A stretch of DNA of 64,000 nt from Nemophila menziesii (taxonomy: Eukaryota; Streptophyta; Magnoliopsida; Boraginales; Hydrophyllaceae). The stretch is from positions 38,804,731 to 38,868,730 of the forward strand of contig JARWIR010000010.1 of the NCBI GenBank assembly GCA_029959085.1, in the 5' to 3' direction. Shown one piece after another: positions 11,351 to 22,914 of this stretch (positions are counted from its first letter, which is position 1; each line of letters starts with the position of its first letter). Made by a program: the position numbers and the translations under genes. The notes under the pieces are model-generated. The model was not told where the DNA came from. It ran no database searches and saw only the letters and a list, made by a program, of their open reading frames with translations.

Positions 11351-12100
11351 TATTTAAGTTATGTTTAAAGTACCGGTACTTTACTAGTTTCCGTTATTGA
11401 TGCTTGCTAAAATTGCTTTTTTTTTTCCAACTTGCTAAAATTGCTTTACTTATACGTTCTAACGAGCATTAATTATTGGTTTATAATTAGGGGAAGAGAT
11501 TGTATGTATAGACTATAGATGATATGATTAGGTAATGATATGTAACGCGTACCAGAAAAACAATTATTTTAAGCTTTCAGTGGAGTTGCCGTAGTGCTGA
11601 AGAAACAACGACGAATTATAATACCCCACTTTGCTGTTGTAATACGATATGTATTGATAATAATAATGATAATAATATCGAACATTTATGAGAAAATATG
11701 AGAAGACATGAAAAAGATCGTTTAACTTTATCTTATGGATTGATATATTATGGATTTATCTAAATATATGATTGATTTGTGAGACTGAGTGGCATTATTT
11801 GTTCAACTTTGAGGATTGAATCAATTGACTAGAAATACTTGTCTTGTTTTCTAGTATCCCATCCAAAAAACGACGATATCCTTACCATAGTGATCTCTAT
11901 CATTCATATTATTGTGAGTGATAATAAAATATAAATACTAAGATACGCCTTGTTAAATTAGTGTTTGAGAATTGTTGTTAATGATTTTCACCCAACAAAA
12001 TACGTCTCTCGAAAACTTAGTTTTATAGTGTAAAAGTAAACTTGAAAATGGCACATATTTTTTTTTTTTTATTTTGTACTAATTAATGGCGAATCCCACC
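11351..12100. other. AT-rich non-coding sequence
   Basis: No supported gene or repeat was seen. Confidence 0.4.
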
Positions 12101-12104
12101 AATT

Positions 12105-12182
12105 AAAAAAATCCTACAAAAAGTATTAGACAAGGAAACCTCCCTTTTTTACTAATTTTTTGCCTTATAACCCAATATTAAA
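12105..12182 (+). pseudogene. LINE reverse transcriptase fragment
   Basis: A short stretch translates as SIRQGNLPFLLIFCLITQY. It matches the RT motif seen intact in the large LINE as RGLRQGDPLSPLIFCLITQ. Nothing else of the element was recognised next to it. Confidence 0.6.
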
Positions 12183-12704
12183 TAAAAAGTTAATTCCATC
12201 TTAAATCAAAACAACAAACCAATTTCCTAATTAGATTACACCTTAATTTAGATGAAAAGATTACAATAATACCCTTATTCTAGTTGTTGTCTTTAACCAG
12301 ATATATATTCCCATTTAAATCAAACATTATCATATATGTGAACCTACTACTAATTTATCGTATGCACACGTCCGGAAATTTTTTCTAAAATCATCATAAC
12401 TAATTCTAAAAAAATAGAAAAAAATATTTTTAGATGAGACAAAACAATATCTACGTCCATGATTTTTTTAATTTTTTTTAATTTTAATTTTTTTAATTTT
12501 AATTTTTCGATTTTTTTAAAATGCGATTTTGTCCTATCTCTAATTTTAAGATTATGATGATTTTTTCTCATCTTCATTCTAATATTGAGAGGGGATTTGT
12601 CTCATCTCTATTGTATAACTAAGATGGGATTTGTCCCATCTCTATTGTAAAACTAATTAAAAATATAATGTGTTAGAGATGGTGATGTGCTGTTTCGCGA
12701 CGTA
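12183..12704. other. Non-coding, poly-T and GATGGGATTTGTCCCATC repeats
   Basis: A run of TTTTTAATTTT units fills 12465-12515. Near 12580-12650 a palindromic motif, agatgggatttgtcccatct, occurs with a near copy just before it, and it reappears at about 14683-14722 on the other side of the MULE. The MULE therefore inserted into a short repetitive tract. No gene was seen. Confidence 0.5.
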
Positions 12705-12714
12705 AAAAATTAAG
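12705..12714. repeat. MULE target site duplication, left
   Basis: The 10-mer aaaaattaag recurs at 14673-14682, flanking the element. It is AT-rich, so chance is less negligible than for the other duplications. Confidence 0.6.
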
Positions 12715-12899
12715 AGAAAATTACCCAAGGGGTCTTGATCACACCACCTCGGGACCTAACAAGATCGGTTAGATTAACTCTTCTAACTAAAGGCCTCAAC
12801 CATAAATTAACACTATATAGCTATTTACCCTATTACTATTATACCCTCTTTTGTATTTTTTTCCTATATATACTAATTTTGTAAAAAAAAAACTAAAAC

Positions 12900-13640
12900 C
12901 CTAAATACTATTTCTCTATCCTCCCTTCTCTCTCCTATTTTTCTCTTCCCGTCAGCACTCCGATCTTCTCCTTCTCAGGCGAGCCTCCGATCTGCAGCAA
13001 ACTAAAACTCAGCAACTCCGATCTCATAAACCTGGCTTCCGTTGATTAATCATGAACGAGAAGCTTCGAGTATGGAGACAAATCCATGAAAATTGTTCGT
13101 GAACCTTGTTTGAGAAGCCAGGAAACAGTTACGCGCGGCAAAGGTGTTGCGATGGTGGCGCGTTCGCAGGGAGCCGGTGGTCTTCTCTTCCGCATCTGAA
13201 GGTTTTTCTCGTTCTGTTCTTTTCTGTTCGCATCAGATCTGCAAGCCATGGCAGATCTGAAGGTTGGCCTCCATTATCAACAACAGCAGGTGGAGCTTCG
13301 GCCGCCATGAAGCCATGGAAGGGAGGGAGGCTTGGCCTGAGTAGCAACCGTGAAGCCATGTAAGGGAGGCTTCAACGGAGAAGACAAAGTCGTGAAGCAT
13401 CCGGCCATTCGTTGGGATGAAGACGAAGCTTCAGATCTGGCGTCGGAGCAATCTACTCCGTTCGAGTTGTCGGAGAAGACGAAGCTCGCGAGATCCTCAT
13501 GTTAGCAACTCGTCGGCGTTTGTAGGAGATTCATAACTTGTCCGTTCTATTTCTGTTTTCTATTTCTTTTTGTGTAGTTTTTAATTTTTTTCTTGTTGCA
13601 GGCCTGCTTGCTGCAGAAGACGAAGACTAAGTATATTCAT
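12900..13640. other. GC-richer MULE interior, unrecognised
   Basis: This block is clearly richer in G and C than its surroundings, begins after a pyrimidine-rich leader (ctctcccttct type), and repeats the words agatctg, gaagc and cggagaagacgaagct. Opposing short frames at 13046-13363 shadow one another, and neither matches a family I know. The leader followed by a GC-rich block resembles a gene 5' end captured by a MULE, but no protein supports that. Confidence 0.35.
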
Positions 13641-14221
13641 TGTAATACCTGATATTGAGCACAATAAATGAATTGAATCTATAATAATATAGGATAACAA
13701 ATGAAGAATGAGGAAAACAATTAAACATGTTGGTGGTGGTGCTGTGTGACGAGGACTTCTTGCTCCATTTCAATTAAATTAGTTAATAAAGGAGGATCGC
13801 ACAATCAAGTTAAATAAGATATAATGTCATTTGAGGTTATGAATCAATACAGATGTTTAGAGTAAAAATTTGATTGCTCGATAAATGTTTGGTTTTTGGG
13901 TCTAATACTCAGCATAGATTCTTTATTTTCTTTTTATTCTTTCTCTTTTTTGTGTAAATTTAAGCTATTAATTATTTCTTCGAGTATAATCAACCGTTTT
14001 GCATTGATACTCCATAAAATTGTTAAAAGCTTAATAATTTTTTTAATTATTAGTATTTTAAACTACTTATATGCAATTTTTATTTAACTTAATGATTTCA
14101 AAAAATACTTAGTAAGATTACTGAGCATACGAGCATGCTCAGTAAATTTACTGAGCAAACGAGCATGCTCAGTAAAGCGACTCAACAAAAAAATTCGAAT
14201 AATCAGTAAATTTTTCCGATA

Positions 14222-14382
14222 CTCAGCACTTTTTTCGATGCTCGGTACTTTTTCCATGCTCAGTACTTTATGCTCAGTACTTTTTCCATGCTCAGTACTT
14301 TTTCCATGCTCAGTACTTTTTCTAGGCTCAGTACTTTATTCTCAGTACTTTATGCTCAGTACTTTATGCTCAGTACTTTTTC
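14222..14382. repeat. CTCAGTAC minisatellite
   Basis: About nine units of the form tgctcagtactttttcca, with shorter variants lacking the ttcca part, lie in tandem. Related words (actgagcat, gagcatgctcagtaaa) precede it at 14118-14176. It generates an apparent protein frame on the plus strand that is only the repeat translated. Confidence 0.85.
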
Positions 14383-14672
14383 CGGCGGTGGCCGGCGGTG
14401 GTCGGTGGCCGGAGGTCGGAGCTAGAATTTATTAATAGTTAATGAAGGAGGAGAGAGAAAAACTGATAAAGGAGGAGAGAGATTAATGGTAATGGAGGAG
14501 AGAGAGACTAACTGTAATGGGGGAGAGAGAAGAATCTATTTTTTTGTCTTATATACACTATAAGGGTAGTAAAGGTATTTGTCAATTTTGAGGCCTCTAA
14601 GTAGAACAGAGAATCCACTTGGTTCCTATATGGCACTAAGACGGTCCCCAAGACCCCTTGGGTGATTCACCC

Positions 14673-14682
14673 AAAAATTAAG
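14673..14682. repeat. MULE target site duplication, right
   Basis: Second copy of aaaaattaag. Confidence 0.6.
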
Positions 14683-14978
14683 ATGGATTTTGTCCCATAT
14701 CTGGTTTGTCCCATCTCTATTTTCAATCAGTATGAATAGTTTCTGCACAACAACAAATTGATCGTTTGAAGAGGGTTAATTTTTTTTTAAATCATCGTGA
14801 CACTAATCCCAATAAGAAGGTTACTTAATGGAGTTGACAAATTATGATGAAATAACCATACAATTGTAGCAAAATCAGCTTCACCAAACATTAAACAAGA
14901 CTTCTGATTGCCAAAAGTGTATCTGTATTCTAACAAGCAAACTCTCAAATCTATCCACCGACCAATAACATAATCCTT

Positions 14979-15850
14979 GATCTACTGGAATGAATCGAAA
15001 AAGTCAAAGGGATACAGAGCAAGTTGATCACCATATTTAAATTCAACAATAGGATTTGATGCCATAATACAAAGCCTGAAAACAAAAAACACAGAACATG
15101 AATAATCCCATCTATGAATAAACCACACCAAAAACCACAAAAACCAAACACCAATTCGTCCCATCTATAAACTGAAGAAACATCTATAAACTGAAGAAAC
15201 ATTGAAGGATTGAAGCTAAGTAACACTAAACCTAGAGAAGGAACTCGCAACTAACTCTAGAAACTCAGGTAAGAATCAAAAAATCAAAAAAAATTCCAGC
15301 GCAGACCCTGAATAAACAATCAAAACCAAAACCACACAAAATGTCAAATCAAACACCAAAGTATATTAAAATTTTCAAAATATATCAACAACTAACACAG
15401 GACCTACCAATTCGTCAAATTTATGAAATAGCGAAGGAAATTGAAGAAACGGATAACGCAAAAAACTTAAAACTGGAAAACTGAAGATAGAGAAGAAATA
15501 CTTATTAGATCATATTCCTCCTGAATTAATCGAAGAAATAATGATTAGATCTAAAGATATAGAAGTATTGAGGTTGAATTGACGTTAATTAAACTCAATT
15601 TTAAGGCGTATAAAGAAAACGCTAACCCTAGATACATTAATTAACAAAGAATGATTTGGAAACATGAATTAAATAAGAATCGTGTTGATTAAGAAATAAG
15701 GTACCTGTAATCGTACGTTTCTAAAGCACTCTTGTGCATCACTCATACTAAAAGCACGGTCACTTCACAATCAGCAGATCGTTGCCATTGTTTCACTGAT
15801 TGAGCGGATGTAATATGTGTTGCTACAAAGACTTCCTTAAATTCATAGAT
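14979..15850 (-). other. Possible captured gene 5' end, two exons
   Basis: On the minus strand, a leader containing atgagtgatgcacaagag ends at a clean donor (cag then gtacct, about 15703-15706). A strong acceptor (tgttttcag, about 15083-15092) precedes a short exon that starts ATGGCATC and encodes MASNPIVEFKYGDQLALY and nine more residues before a stop at about 14983. The splice signals and codon use look gene-like, but the frame is only 27 residues and I do not recognise the protein. It could be a transduplicated 5' end or a decayed gene. A short tandem repeat, ctgaagaaacatctataa, lies at about 15160-15195. Confidence 0.3.
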
Positions 15851-16210
15851 CGAGCATCTCTTCCAAGTAATGTGAAGCTTTTTACAGATGAAAATGAATG
15901 GTCAACTATAAATAGGACGTCGGCTGCGAATGAAGAAGAAGTCGGTTGTGAAATAAATAAATAATATAAAAACTGACTTTGAACACTGACTTTGACTAGA
16001 GGGGCAACAACGTAATTGTGCAATGTGAATTTGATTTAAATGGGAAACAACCTAATTTATTTGGGAATAAATATTCACCTGTCAATATTTGGGCATAGAC
16101 AATGTAAATCATGATTTAAATGGGCATTATCCCTTAAATAAACTTATTCATTATATAAAAGAAAAGAATTATTCCAAAAAATAAAAATAGATAAATAAAT
16201 ACCTAGAAAT
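15851..16210. other. Non-coding sequence
   Basis: Phrases such as tttaaatgggaaacaacc and tttaaatgggcattatccc repeat near 16030-16135 and have an inverted, weaker counterpart near 12300. This may be a border of another old element; no boundary could be fixed. Confidence 0.3.
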
Positions 16211-16306
16211 AACACATCATATTGATGATAGACTACTCTTCTTAAAAGCTTGGATAGAAGCATTTAATGATATAATGAAAAAATATAAAAACCTAATTGG
16301 ATTATG

Positions 16307-16550
16307 TCTTTTTTTATGTATGGGTGTCCAGGCCAGCATACGCGCACCACGACTATTCCCATAGGAAATATACACGCCTCCTCATGCATACTCCCACTTA
16401 ATCAGAACTAGGTTGCCCATGTTCAGGGAGGGGACTCGAACCTTGCACCTCTTGCTTACCCCCTTTAAGGGCTCAATAAAATAACAAGACTGAACCCTGT
16501 ACCTCCTAGATGAGAGACAAGGTTCTGGCCATTGAGCTAGTCTCAATGGT
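16307..16550 (-). mobile_element. tRNA-derived SINE, copy 1
   Basis: Read on the minus strand, the element starts with a tRNA-like head and ends in an A tail (poly-T at 16309-16315 on plus). A pol III A box (tagctcaatgg) is at 16529-16539 and a B box (ggttcagtctt) at 16486-16496, spaced about 33 nt. A body with ggttcgagtcc and cctgaacatgggcaacctag follows. Imperfect flanking repeats built on taattgga suggest its target duplication. The same body occurs at 30.7 kb and 35.7 kb, which proves a dispersed family. Confidence 0.8.
16486..16539 (-). promoter_or_regulatory. SINE internal pol III promoter (A and B boxes)
   Basis: The A box tagctcaatgg (16529-16539) fits the TRGYNNARNGG consensus exactly. 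The B box ggttcagtctt (16486-16496) fits GGTTCRANTCC with one or two changes. Confidence 0.6.
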
Positions 16551-17099
16551 TTAATTGGAATATATCTTAATCTTAATAAATGTGGGGATATTTTTAGCCT
16601 TAACACACCAGGTTTTATTTAAAATGGCAAACAGATTAAATATGAAAAAAACCAAAAACCTAGGAAACTACCTTGGTCTACAATTGAATGGGAAAGAGGA
16701 CTGGAGAAACCTAATAATACTATTGTTAATAACATTACATTAAGTAACAAGTTTTAGGTGTTACAGGTTGAAGACAAAGCTAATCTTAAATCTAATGGTT
16801 CAATAACTTGGACTCCACCTCCATTGAATAAGTTCAAGATTAATTCTAATGTTTCAAGTCTTGCTCTCACAATTAAATAATTGATTAACTATGCATGGTA
16901 AGGTATCTCTTGGTTTATGGATATCCCTAGTGTTAGGAATCCACACATATTTTTATAGGTGATATCTTTCTCATTGCCTAATTTCCAACTCAAATTAAGA
17001 ATCAACCGCTCTTACAAACATCAAGCTCTGAAAATTTCAAGAAGAAGAATGTCCCACTTTAGTTTCAAGTAAAGAGTTGTGTGGGAAATATTTGCCTTA

Positions 17100-17108
17100 T
17101 AAAAATCA
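17100..17108. repeat. Pack-MULE target site duplication, left
   Basis: The 9-mer taaaaatca recurs at 18980-18988 just outside the inverted repeats. Nine bases is the classic Mutator duplication length. Confidence 0.75.
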
Positions 17109-17552
17109 AGGGTAAAGCCCTCGTATGGCCCCTTAACTATACCCAAAGTGCACGGGCCGCCCCTGATCTTCAAAATTACCCTTTTACGCCCCGTATCTTC
17201 ACCTTTTGTGACACCGTTAGCCCTTTTTTCATTTTTCTGTCAGTTGACCGTTAGTCAACGCCACATGGCACCACGTCAGTGCCACATCAGCGCCAACTCA
17301 CCGCCTCTGTCTTCGTCAGCATCGTCCCTAACTTTTTAAAAAAAAAAAAAAAAAACCTTTGAAGGTTTGAAGGCTTCAAACCTTCATCAATGGAGGATTC
17401 CGAAAAATCAAAAAAACATTCTACTTCTTTATTATTAATCTAAACACTTAAAACTTAGATTAAGAACCCATTAATCAATTAATACACCATAAGATCTAAA
17501 CCTTCATATTAGCCTCTAAAGTAGTATCCATCATCTTCCCCTTGGATCTCAA
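17109..17552. repeat. Pack-MULE left terminal inverted repeat
   Basis: Starts agggtaaagccctcgtatgg and continues through an A-rich run to ttccccttggatctca. It matches 18537-18979 in inverse orientation with few changes. Confidence 0.85.
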
Positions 17553-17627
17553 CACAGTAGCTACTAAACTCCATCATATTCATCTTAATAGCCACTTATA
17601 CGATTAAACATTCTCTAACTCACTAAC

Positions 17628-18507
17628 TCAGTCAGTAAGGGGTTTAACCTTAAACCTATAAAGCATGATTTTCTTCTTTGCAGTAGGATTATTAACGGTC
17701 AACAATACTTTCCCAAGTTCAGTAACCTTAAAACTATTAGTCACCACTGGTTCATCATTAGGAGACATCTTCTTTCTCTTCTGTATCATCACCGTATATG
17801 CAGTTTCATCATTAGGTACATATTCAGCACTATAACTCACTTCCCATCCCACTACTCGAAACTCCCACACCAAAAGACATTTCTACACATTATAATATAT
17901 GAACAATTAAATGCATTAATATAATAAGAATTATAAGTATATAATTATACCTCGTGTACAATGATTTCTACAGTTTGCTTAGTTCCAGGTTTAACAATTA
18001 TTTCTGTTGCGATATCTTCAAAAGTGAATTCTGGATCACATTCACATAGATCTGCAGCAAGAACACCATATTGAATCGGTATATATACCTGTTTTACCGA
18101 AAATTCAACTTAAATTAATCCGATCTAAAAAAAATTATTGACTAATTTGTTGTTGTATAACGCACTTGAACAGAGTTTCATCAGTTTTTGATGGACCGGC
18201 GAAGACAAATTTGCTCTTTGTCCTTTGGGTTAAGAATGGACTGATCATTGAATAGAAAGCCAAATACCACCAAGGAACATTGATGAACACCTTCAAAATT
18301 CAAAAATTATTGTAAAATTAATATATATATCTCACAAATCTAAAATAGCAAAGATATAGTTTTAATATTAATAAGTGTAAATGATACCTGTTTCGCGACA
18401 AATTCTGGATAATTATCCTTAAGTAATTGCAAAGCTTGTTTTGTAGCAATACGAAGCTCCCTTTTCACAGGTCCAGGTGAAATTTTCAAATCACTAACTT
18501 GAAGGAT
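17628..18507 (-). pseudogene. Captured 3' part of a PATELLIN (SEC14-GOLD) gene, introns retained
   Basis: Four minus-strand exons join in frame: 18388-18507, 18166-18290, 17951-18088 and 17628-17882, with GT-AG introns between them. They encode the end of the SEC14 lipid-binding domain (LKISPGPVKRELRIATKQAL, NVPWWYLAFYSMISPFLTQ, TKSKFVFAGPSK) and the GOLD domain (VVGWEVSYSAEY, KVLLTVNNPTAKKKIML), ending at a natural TGA. PATELLINs are phosphoinositide-binding proteins of membrane trafficking and cell-plate formation. The N-terminal half is missing. The residues between KY and PIQYG are fewer than usual, and no stop or frameshift was seen. It sits wholly inside the Pack-MULE, so it is a gene fragment rather than a normal locus. 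Whether it is transcribed is unknown. Confidence 0.85.
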
Positions 18508-18536
18508 GTATTAATATGAAGGTTTTGATCCATCAT

Positions 18537-18979
18537 GAGATCCAAGGGGAAGATGATGGATACTACTTTAGAGGCTAATATGAAGGTTTAAATCTCATGG
18601 TGTATTAATTGATTAATGGGTTCTTAATCTAAGTTTTAAGTGTTTAGATTAATAATAAAGAAGTAGAATGTTTTTTTGATTTTTCAGAATCCTCCATTGA
18701 TGAAGGTTTGAAGCCTTCAAACCTTCAAAGGTTTTTTTTTTTTTTAAAAAAAAAAAAGTTAGGGACGATGCTGACGAAGACAGAGGCGGTGAGTTGGCGC
18801 TGATGTGGCACTGACGTGGCGCCATGTGGCATTGACTAACGGTCAACTGACAGAAAAATGAAAAAAGGGCTAACGGTGTCACAAAAGGTGAAGATACGGG
18901 GCGTAAAAGGGTAATTTTGAAGATCAGGGGCGGCCCGTGCACTTTGGGTATAGTTAAGGGGCCATACGAGGGCTTTACC
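18537..18979. repeat. Pack-MULE right terminal inverted repeat
   Basis: Inverse copy of 17109-17552, ending ccatacgagggctttacc. Confidence 0.85.
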
Positions 18980-18988
18980 TAAAAATCA
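18980..18988. repeat. Pack-MULE target site duplication, right
   Basis: Second copy of taaaaatca. Confidence 0.75.
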
Positions 18989-19020
18989 ATAAACTAAAGA
19001 TTTCTTATTTAAATAAAATT

Positions 19021-19278
19021 CTAAACTTGCTTGCCAATAAGAACCATATTCATCAAGTGAAAAATTTTAAAACTCAAACCAGCAATGGATTTAGAAGTTG
19101 TTAAAGTATATTTGTCACACATATACAATTTATTAACATAATTTTTACCCCACCAAAATTTAGTAATAATACAACCTACCTCACAAATTTTAATTAGAAG
19201 AAAAAAAAGATGACATAATATAGTTTGGTGAATTCCTAAATAACTATTTTTAATAAAATTTAAAACTTTCAATTTCAT
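19021..19278 (-). pseudogene. LINE ORF2 fragment, minus strand
   Basis: The 85-residue frame contains KICEVGCIITKFWWGKN and AGLSFKIFHLMNMVLIGKQ. These match the region after the LINE RT (KFWWG, then GGLGFRDLNMMNVALLAKQ in the large LINE of this window). No other part of the element adjoins it. Family identity is seen by comparison within the window. Confidence 0.65.
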
Positions 19279-19696
19279 ATATTAAACATATACTACGTCC
19301 TTTAATTTTATTTATCATTTTTTATATCAGAATGATTATGTATATATCTATTGTGTATATAAATTTATTTTTCTTGTACTATATTTTATGTTGATTACAA
19401 AGTAGGATTGTTACATCTTAAAACTTTTATATATCAAGTCCTCAGCTTCAGGTTGTTAAGTCCGTCACTAGATCTAGTGGATCTTGAAGATATATTTAAT
19501 TGCTTATAGAAAATGGGTGATTGGTTTTAAGAAAAAAACTATAATATAATATTTGGATGGTCAAATAGCAAAATAAGTACAGGTAAATTTTGGAATTGGC
19601 TATGATGGACATGTTTTGGAATTATCAACTCCATATTCTAGTTTTGGAATTGGCTAAACATGAGGCCAAGTTTTTATATTTGAAAAATAAAATAAA

Positions 19697-19701
19697 GTTA
19701 G
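19697..19701. repeat. LTR element target site duplication, left
   Basis: gttag recurs at 23644-23648. Confidence 0.75.
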
Positions 19702-19948
19702 TGTTATGAAATATTATAATGTGGGTATTATTCTAGAGTAGTGGAGAGACTTTGTAACCTTCACATTTATTCCTTGTAACATCCTACTTATTATGTAATT
19801 AGTAGGGTAGTTGGATAGTCTCATAAGTCTCTATATAAAGGCTTGTCCATTCCCTCAAAGTAAGATGGAAATCCATATATAATAATATACTTTTCTTATC
19901 TCCATATAATCTCTCATCAACTAGTTTCTTTTACATATTGTTTCAACA
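19702..19948 (+). repeat. 5' LTR
   Basis: 247 bp, TG...CA borders, with a TATA-like tctatataaaggc near 19830-19843. Nearly identical to 23400-23643. Confidence 0.85.
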
Positions 19949-22914
19949 CGTTATCAACACGACTTTACCAACCGAGCTAATTTGGAACAAAAAAAAACCA
20001 ACCGAGCTAATATGATTTGAGATTTTTCATAATTTTTTTTTGGTTATATAGAGGTAAGATATATTTTTTTGATTTTTATGTTATATTATAATATAATTGA
20101 TTACTTTATCTCTATTTGAAAATATATTCTAATAGAGAGTAGATATTAATTGAAATTCATATGCCTCTTCAAATATATGATTTTGAAAGAGAAGATTCAA
20201 CTTGAAATTGTACAAGTTTGCTTCAAGAAAAGAATTACAATCATTGAAAAATTACGAGAATAAGCAACTGAATATTTGCTTCAATTTATAAATTATGATT
20301 GCTTAAAAGCAATGTGAAACTCGTATTGTTTATGAAAAAAATAACTCTCGAGTTGTTTATAAAAAAAATATTTCAATGAACTTATCAAGAAAAAATTTGA
20401 ATATTGAGAAACAATTGATGAAACCATTATGAAATGTCCACTTGATAATAATTCATGGGTGAAATTATTTCATCCCACTTTTTACAAAAGTATGATTCAT
20501 GAAAATGAGTCTAATAAAACAATTTTTCGTTCATATATTGAACGATACTTTTGTCATGTATCTTGAATTTGAAATCAAGTGAGAAAAAAGGATTATATGA
20601 AAAAAATTGGACATGTAATCCAAATACACCACAATAAAAAAAGTGGATTGAAATTGCAAAAGCATCTATGAAAGATTATGGAATTCATTTATCATAATGA
20701 TTTATTGAATCATGCAAATAAGTATTGAGATGAATTCTCTTTAATTCTTAAATACATCTTGATGACATGAAAAAAACATTCTATTATCAATTTTATGAAA
20801 TATTGAATGTTAAATTATTCGTTTGACATGACCTTGAAAGCCATATAAATGTAAAAAATGATAGTGAAAAATAATCATTTGAGAAGAAAGTTACACATCT
20901 AAGAACGATTGCATAGAAAAAAAATGATATTTCTTCAACATTATCTCAAACGAGGCTTAAAGCCTAATCCCATGATTTATATAGTTATCACGAATCAAAA
21001 ATTCGTTTGATATAATAAACAATTATACATTATATTAGTCACTGACTTTGAAAATCATACGGGGTTGGAGAAATAATTGCGTATTCCTGAAAAGAACACG
21101 TTATCATAAAAAAAAATCGTGAACTTCAAATTGCGAAAAATTATTTGACAAGATTATTGAATCATGAAAACAAAAAAAAAAGATAAATTCTGAAATGAAT
21201 TCTTATAGGATCAAAATTGACATTTTAATAACAAGATAATTAAATGTTAGAAATGGGATTTGAACCACCACCCTTTTGCAAATAAAGTAACTTGAATATG
21301 TTATTTTAGACCAATCAATCATCATGTCATAATTGTACAATATTATTGGACAAAATTATTTGACATAATTATTTTATGATGAATGTCATTTGGATAACTC
21401 CAATATTAAATCAATGTTGTTTAAATCCTAAAATAAATATTAGTAGGATATCTCCTTTTTATTTGTACTATTTGAAGTCAATAGTCAAATTCAAATGGAG
21501 AAATATATTATCTAGCAGAATATATATTTTCTTAAAATAGAAAATGGCTAGACAATTGGTTATGAATTCGCCTAATATGACTTATCGACATACAAATTTA
21601 TACATATATATAGTCATATTAAAAAAAAAAGTCCAACTAAAAATCATGAATACCCTCATTGGTCAAAGACCTAAAGTATCTATCTATATATTGTTATTTG
21701 TACAACATAAAATATAAATGTTCCACCATTATGCACAAAGATGAGATCACGAACACATATGAGAATTTATTTCAATCTACAATGATTGATATGTATCTTG
21801 AGTTTGCCACATGAAAAATATGTATACTGGAATACTATGCATAAAGCAAGATTCTCATGATAAGAGGAGGAGCTGAAAAATATTTTATAAGATGCAACTT
21901 CATCCTCACAAATAAATTATGAGCTCAGTGTAATAATACGATGCATTCATAAGTGACTAAGTCACATATTCAGCTTGAAAAGATCATGCTCAAATTAATT
22001 TCCTTTGCAAAAAAATAAAAATACATTGCAACACGTAAAGCGTGGTCGACCTGGCGGTTCCAAATATCATAATATTAAGCAATATGAGCAAGTTGGCACT
22101 TCTAAAATTATCATGAAATAATGTAGAAAATATAACTAAAGAATAGTACTCTAGAAAGAGTACCAGGTACCTGAATATTTTCTCAGTATTGAGAATTTGA
22201 GATAAAAGAATCTCATTTAATTATATTACTACAGAAATATATGGAATCGAAAAACAACTTGATCATGATCGAATAATATTTGTAAATAATCACGTAAAAG
22301 TTACTAAATGAAAACAAGGATCTTAATCGAAGTCCATTCTATGATGTCGTCTAGAAAAATCAATTGGCCAAATATAATAAGACGCAGTCAGGCATAATCA
22401 TACTCACACATACAATGTGAATATATGAAGTACTTTTTTGGTGGAAATATTTGTCTGAAAGTTTCATATAGGACTTCATGTGCGTCTTATGATAAAATAA
22501 ATTTACCAATATGTATCGTGTGATACGAAAAATTACATGAAAGTCTTTAGAAGACTAAAAACGCGTATACATAAATCCCGGGATATATTAGAATGATATT
22601 TGTATTACTTTTGTTGTCTTTAACAATCTTTAGTTGTCTTATATATTGTCATGTAATCTGTCATATATTTGTTTTATATTTCATAAGTAGAATATGTGTT
22701 TCTTTATGATTATGTGCATGAATATTTATTACTCTAAATTGCACATGATTGTGTTTGTGGATCATTCCAGTGTTATATGACGATATGACTTCATATATTG
22801 TTTAATTTGAAATATAGTTACTATTATACAAATGTGTAAGATACTGAATATTGAGACTATATTCGAAATTGAAGATCATCACATATACGTTTACATGAGG
22901 GGGAGAACAACACG

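Larger units (their letters stand above)
12715..14672. mobile_element. Non-autonomous MULE with terminal inverted repeats
   Basis: The left end contains acccaaggggtcttg at about 12723, and the right end contains its inverse, caagaccccttgggt, at about 14650-14663. Similarity between the ends continues inward, with aggcctca and a shared tract near tacactata. A 10-bp repeat flanks the unit, within the MULE duplication range. No transposase is present. The interior is GC-richer at 12900-13640, with short frames on both strands that I do not recognise, so it may be captured sequence. A minisatellite lies at 14222-14382. Confidence 0.6.
16210..16835 (+). pseudogene. LINE fragment split by a SINE
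   Basis: Before the SINE, 16215-16290 encodes a decayed RT active-site region (HIDDRLLFLKAW where the family has FADDSLLFLKA). After it, 16553-16700 continues with NLNKCG and a YLGL block. Near 16790-16830, TPPPLNKFKINSN matches the start of the LINE RNase H domain. The pieces follow family order but are internally deleted. Confidence 0.6.
17109..18979. mobile_element. Pack-MULE carrying PATELLIN exons
   Basis: The element is about 1.87 kb with very long, near-perfect terminal inverted repeats (about 17109-17552 and 18537-18979) and a 9-bp target duplication. No transposase is present. The interior between the repeats is a piece of a host gene in genomic form, with introns, on the minus strand. 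This fits the definition of a Pack-MULE: a non-autonomous Mutator-like element that has acquired a gene fragment. Weaker relatives of its right end lie near 24.85-25.03 kb and 39.55-39.75 kb. Confidence 0.85.

Noticed and set aside
13106..13363. Opposing frames of 76-85 codons in the GC-rich MULE interior
   Set aside because: Both strands are open because of base composition, and neither resembles a known protein.
14238..14435. 65-codon frame with repeated CSVLFP
   Set aside because: It is the translation of the CTCAGTAC minisatellite.
12290..16135. A larger element bounded by cccatttaaatca-like words enclosing the 12.7-14.7 kb MULE
   Set aside because: The inverted similarity is short and AT-rich, and no target duplication was found.
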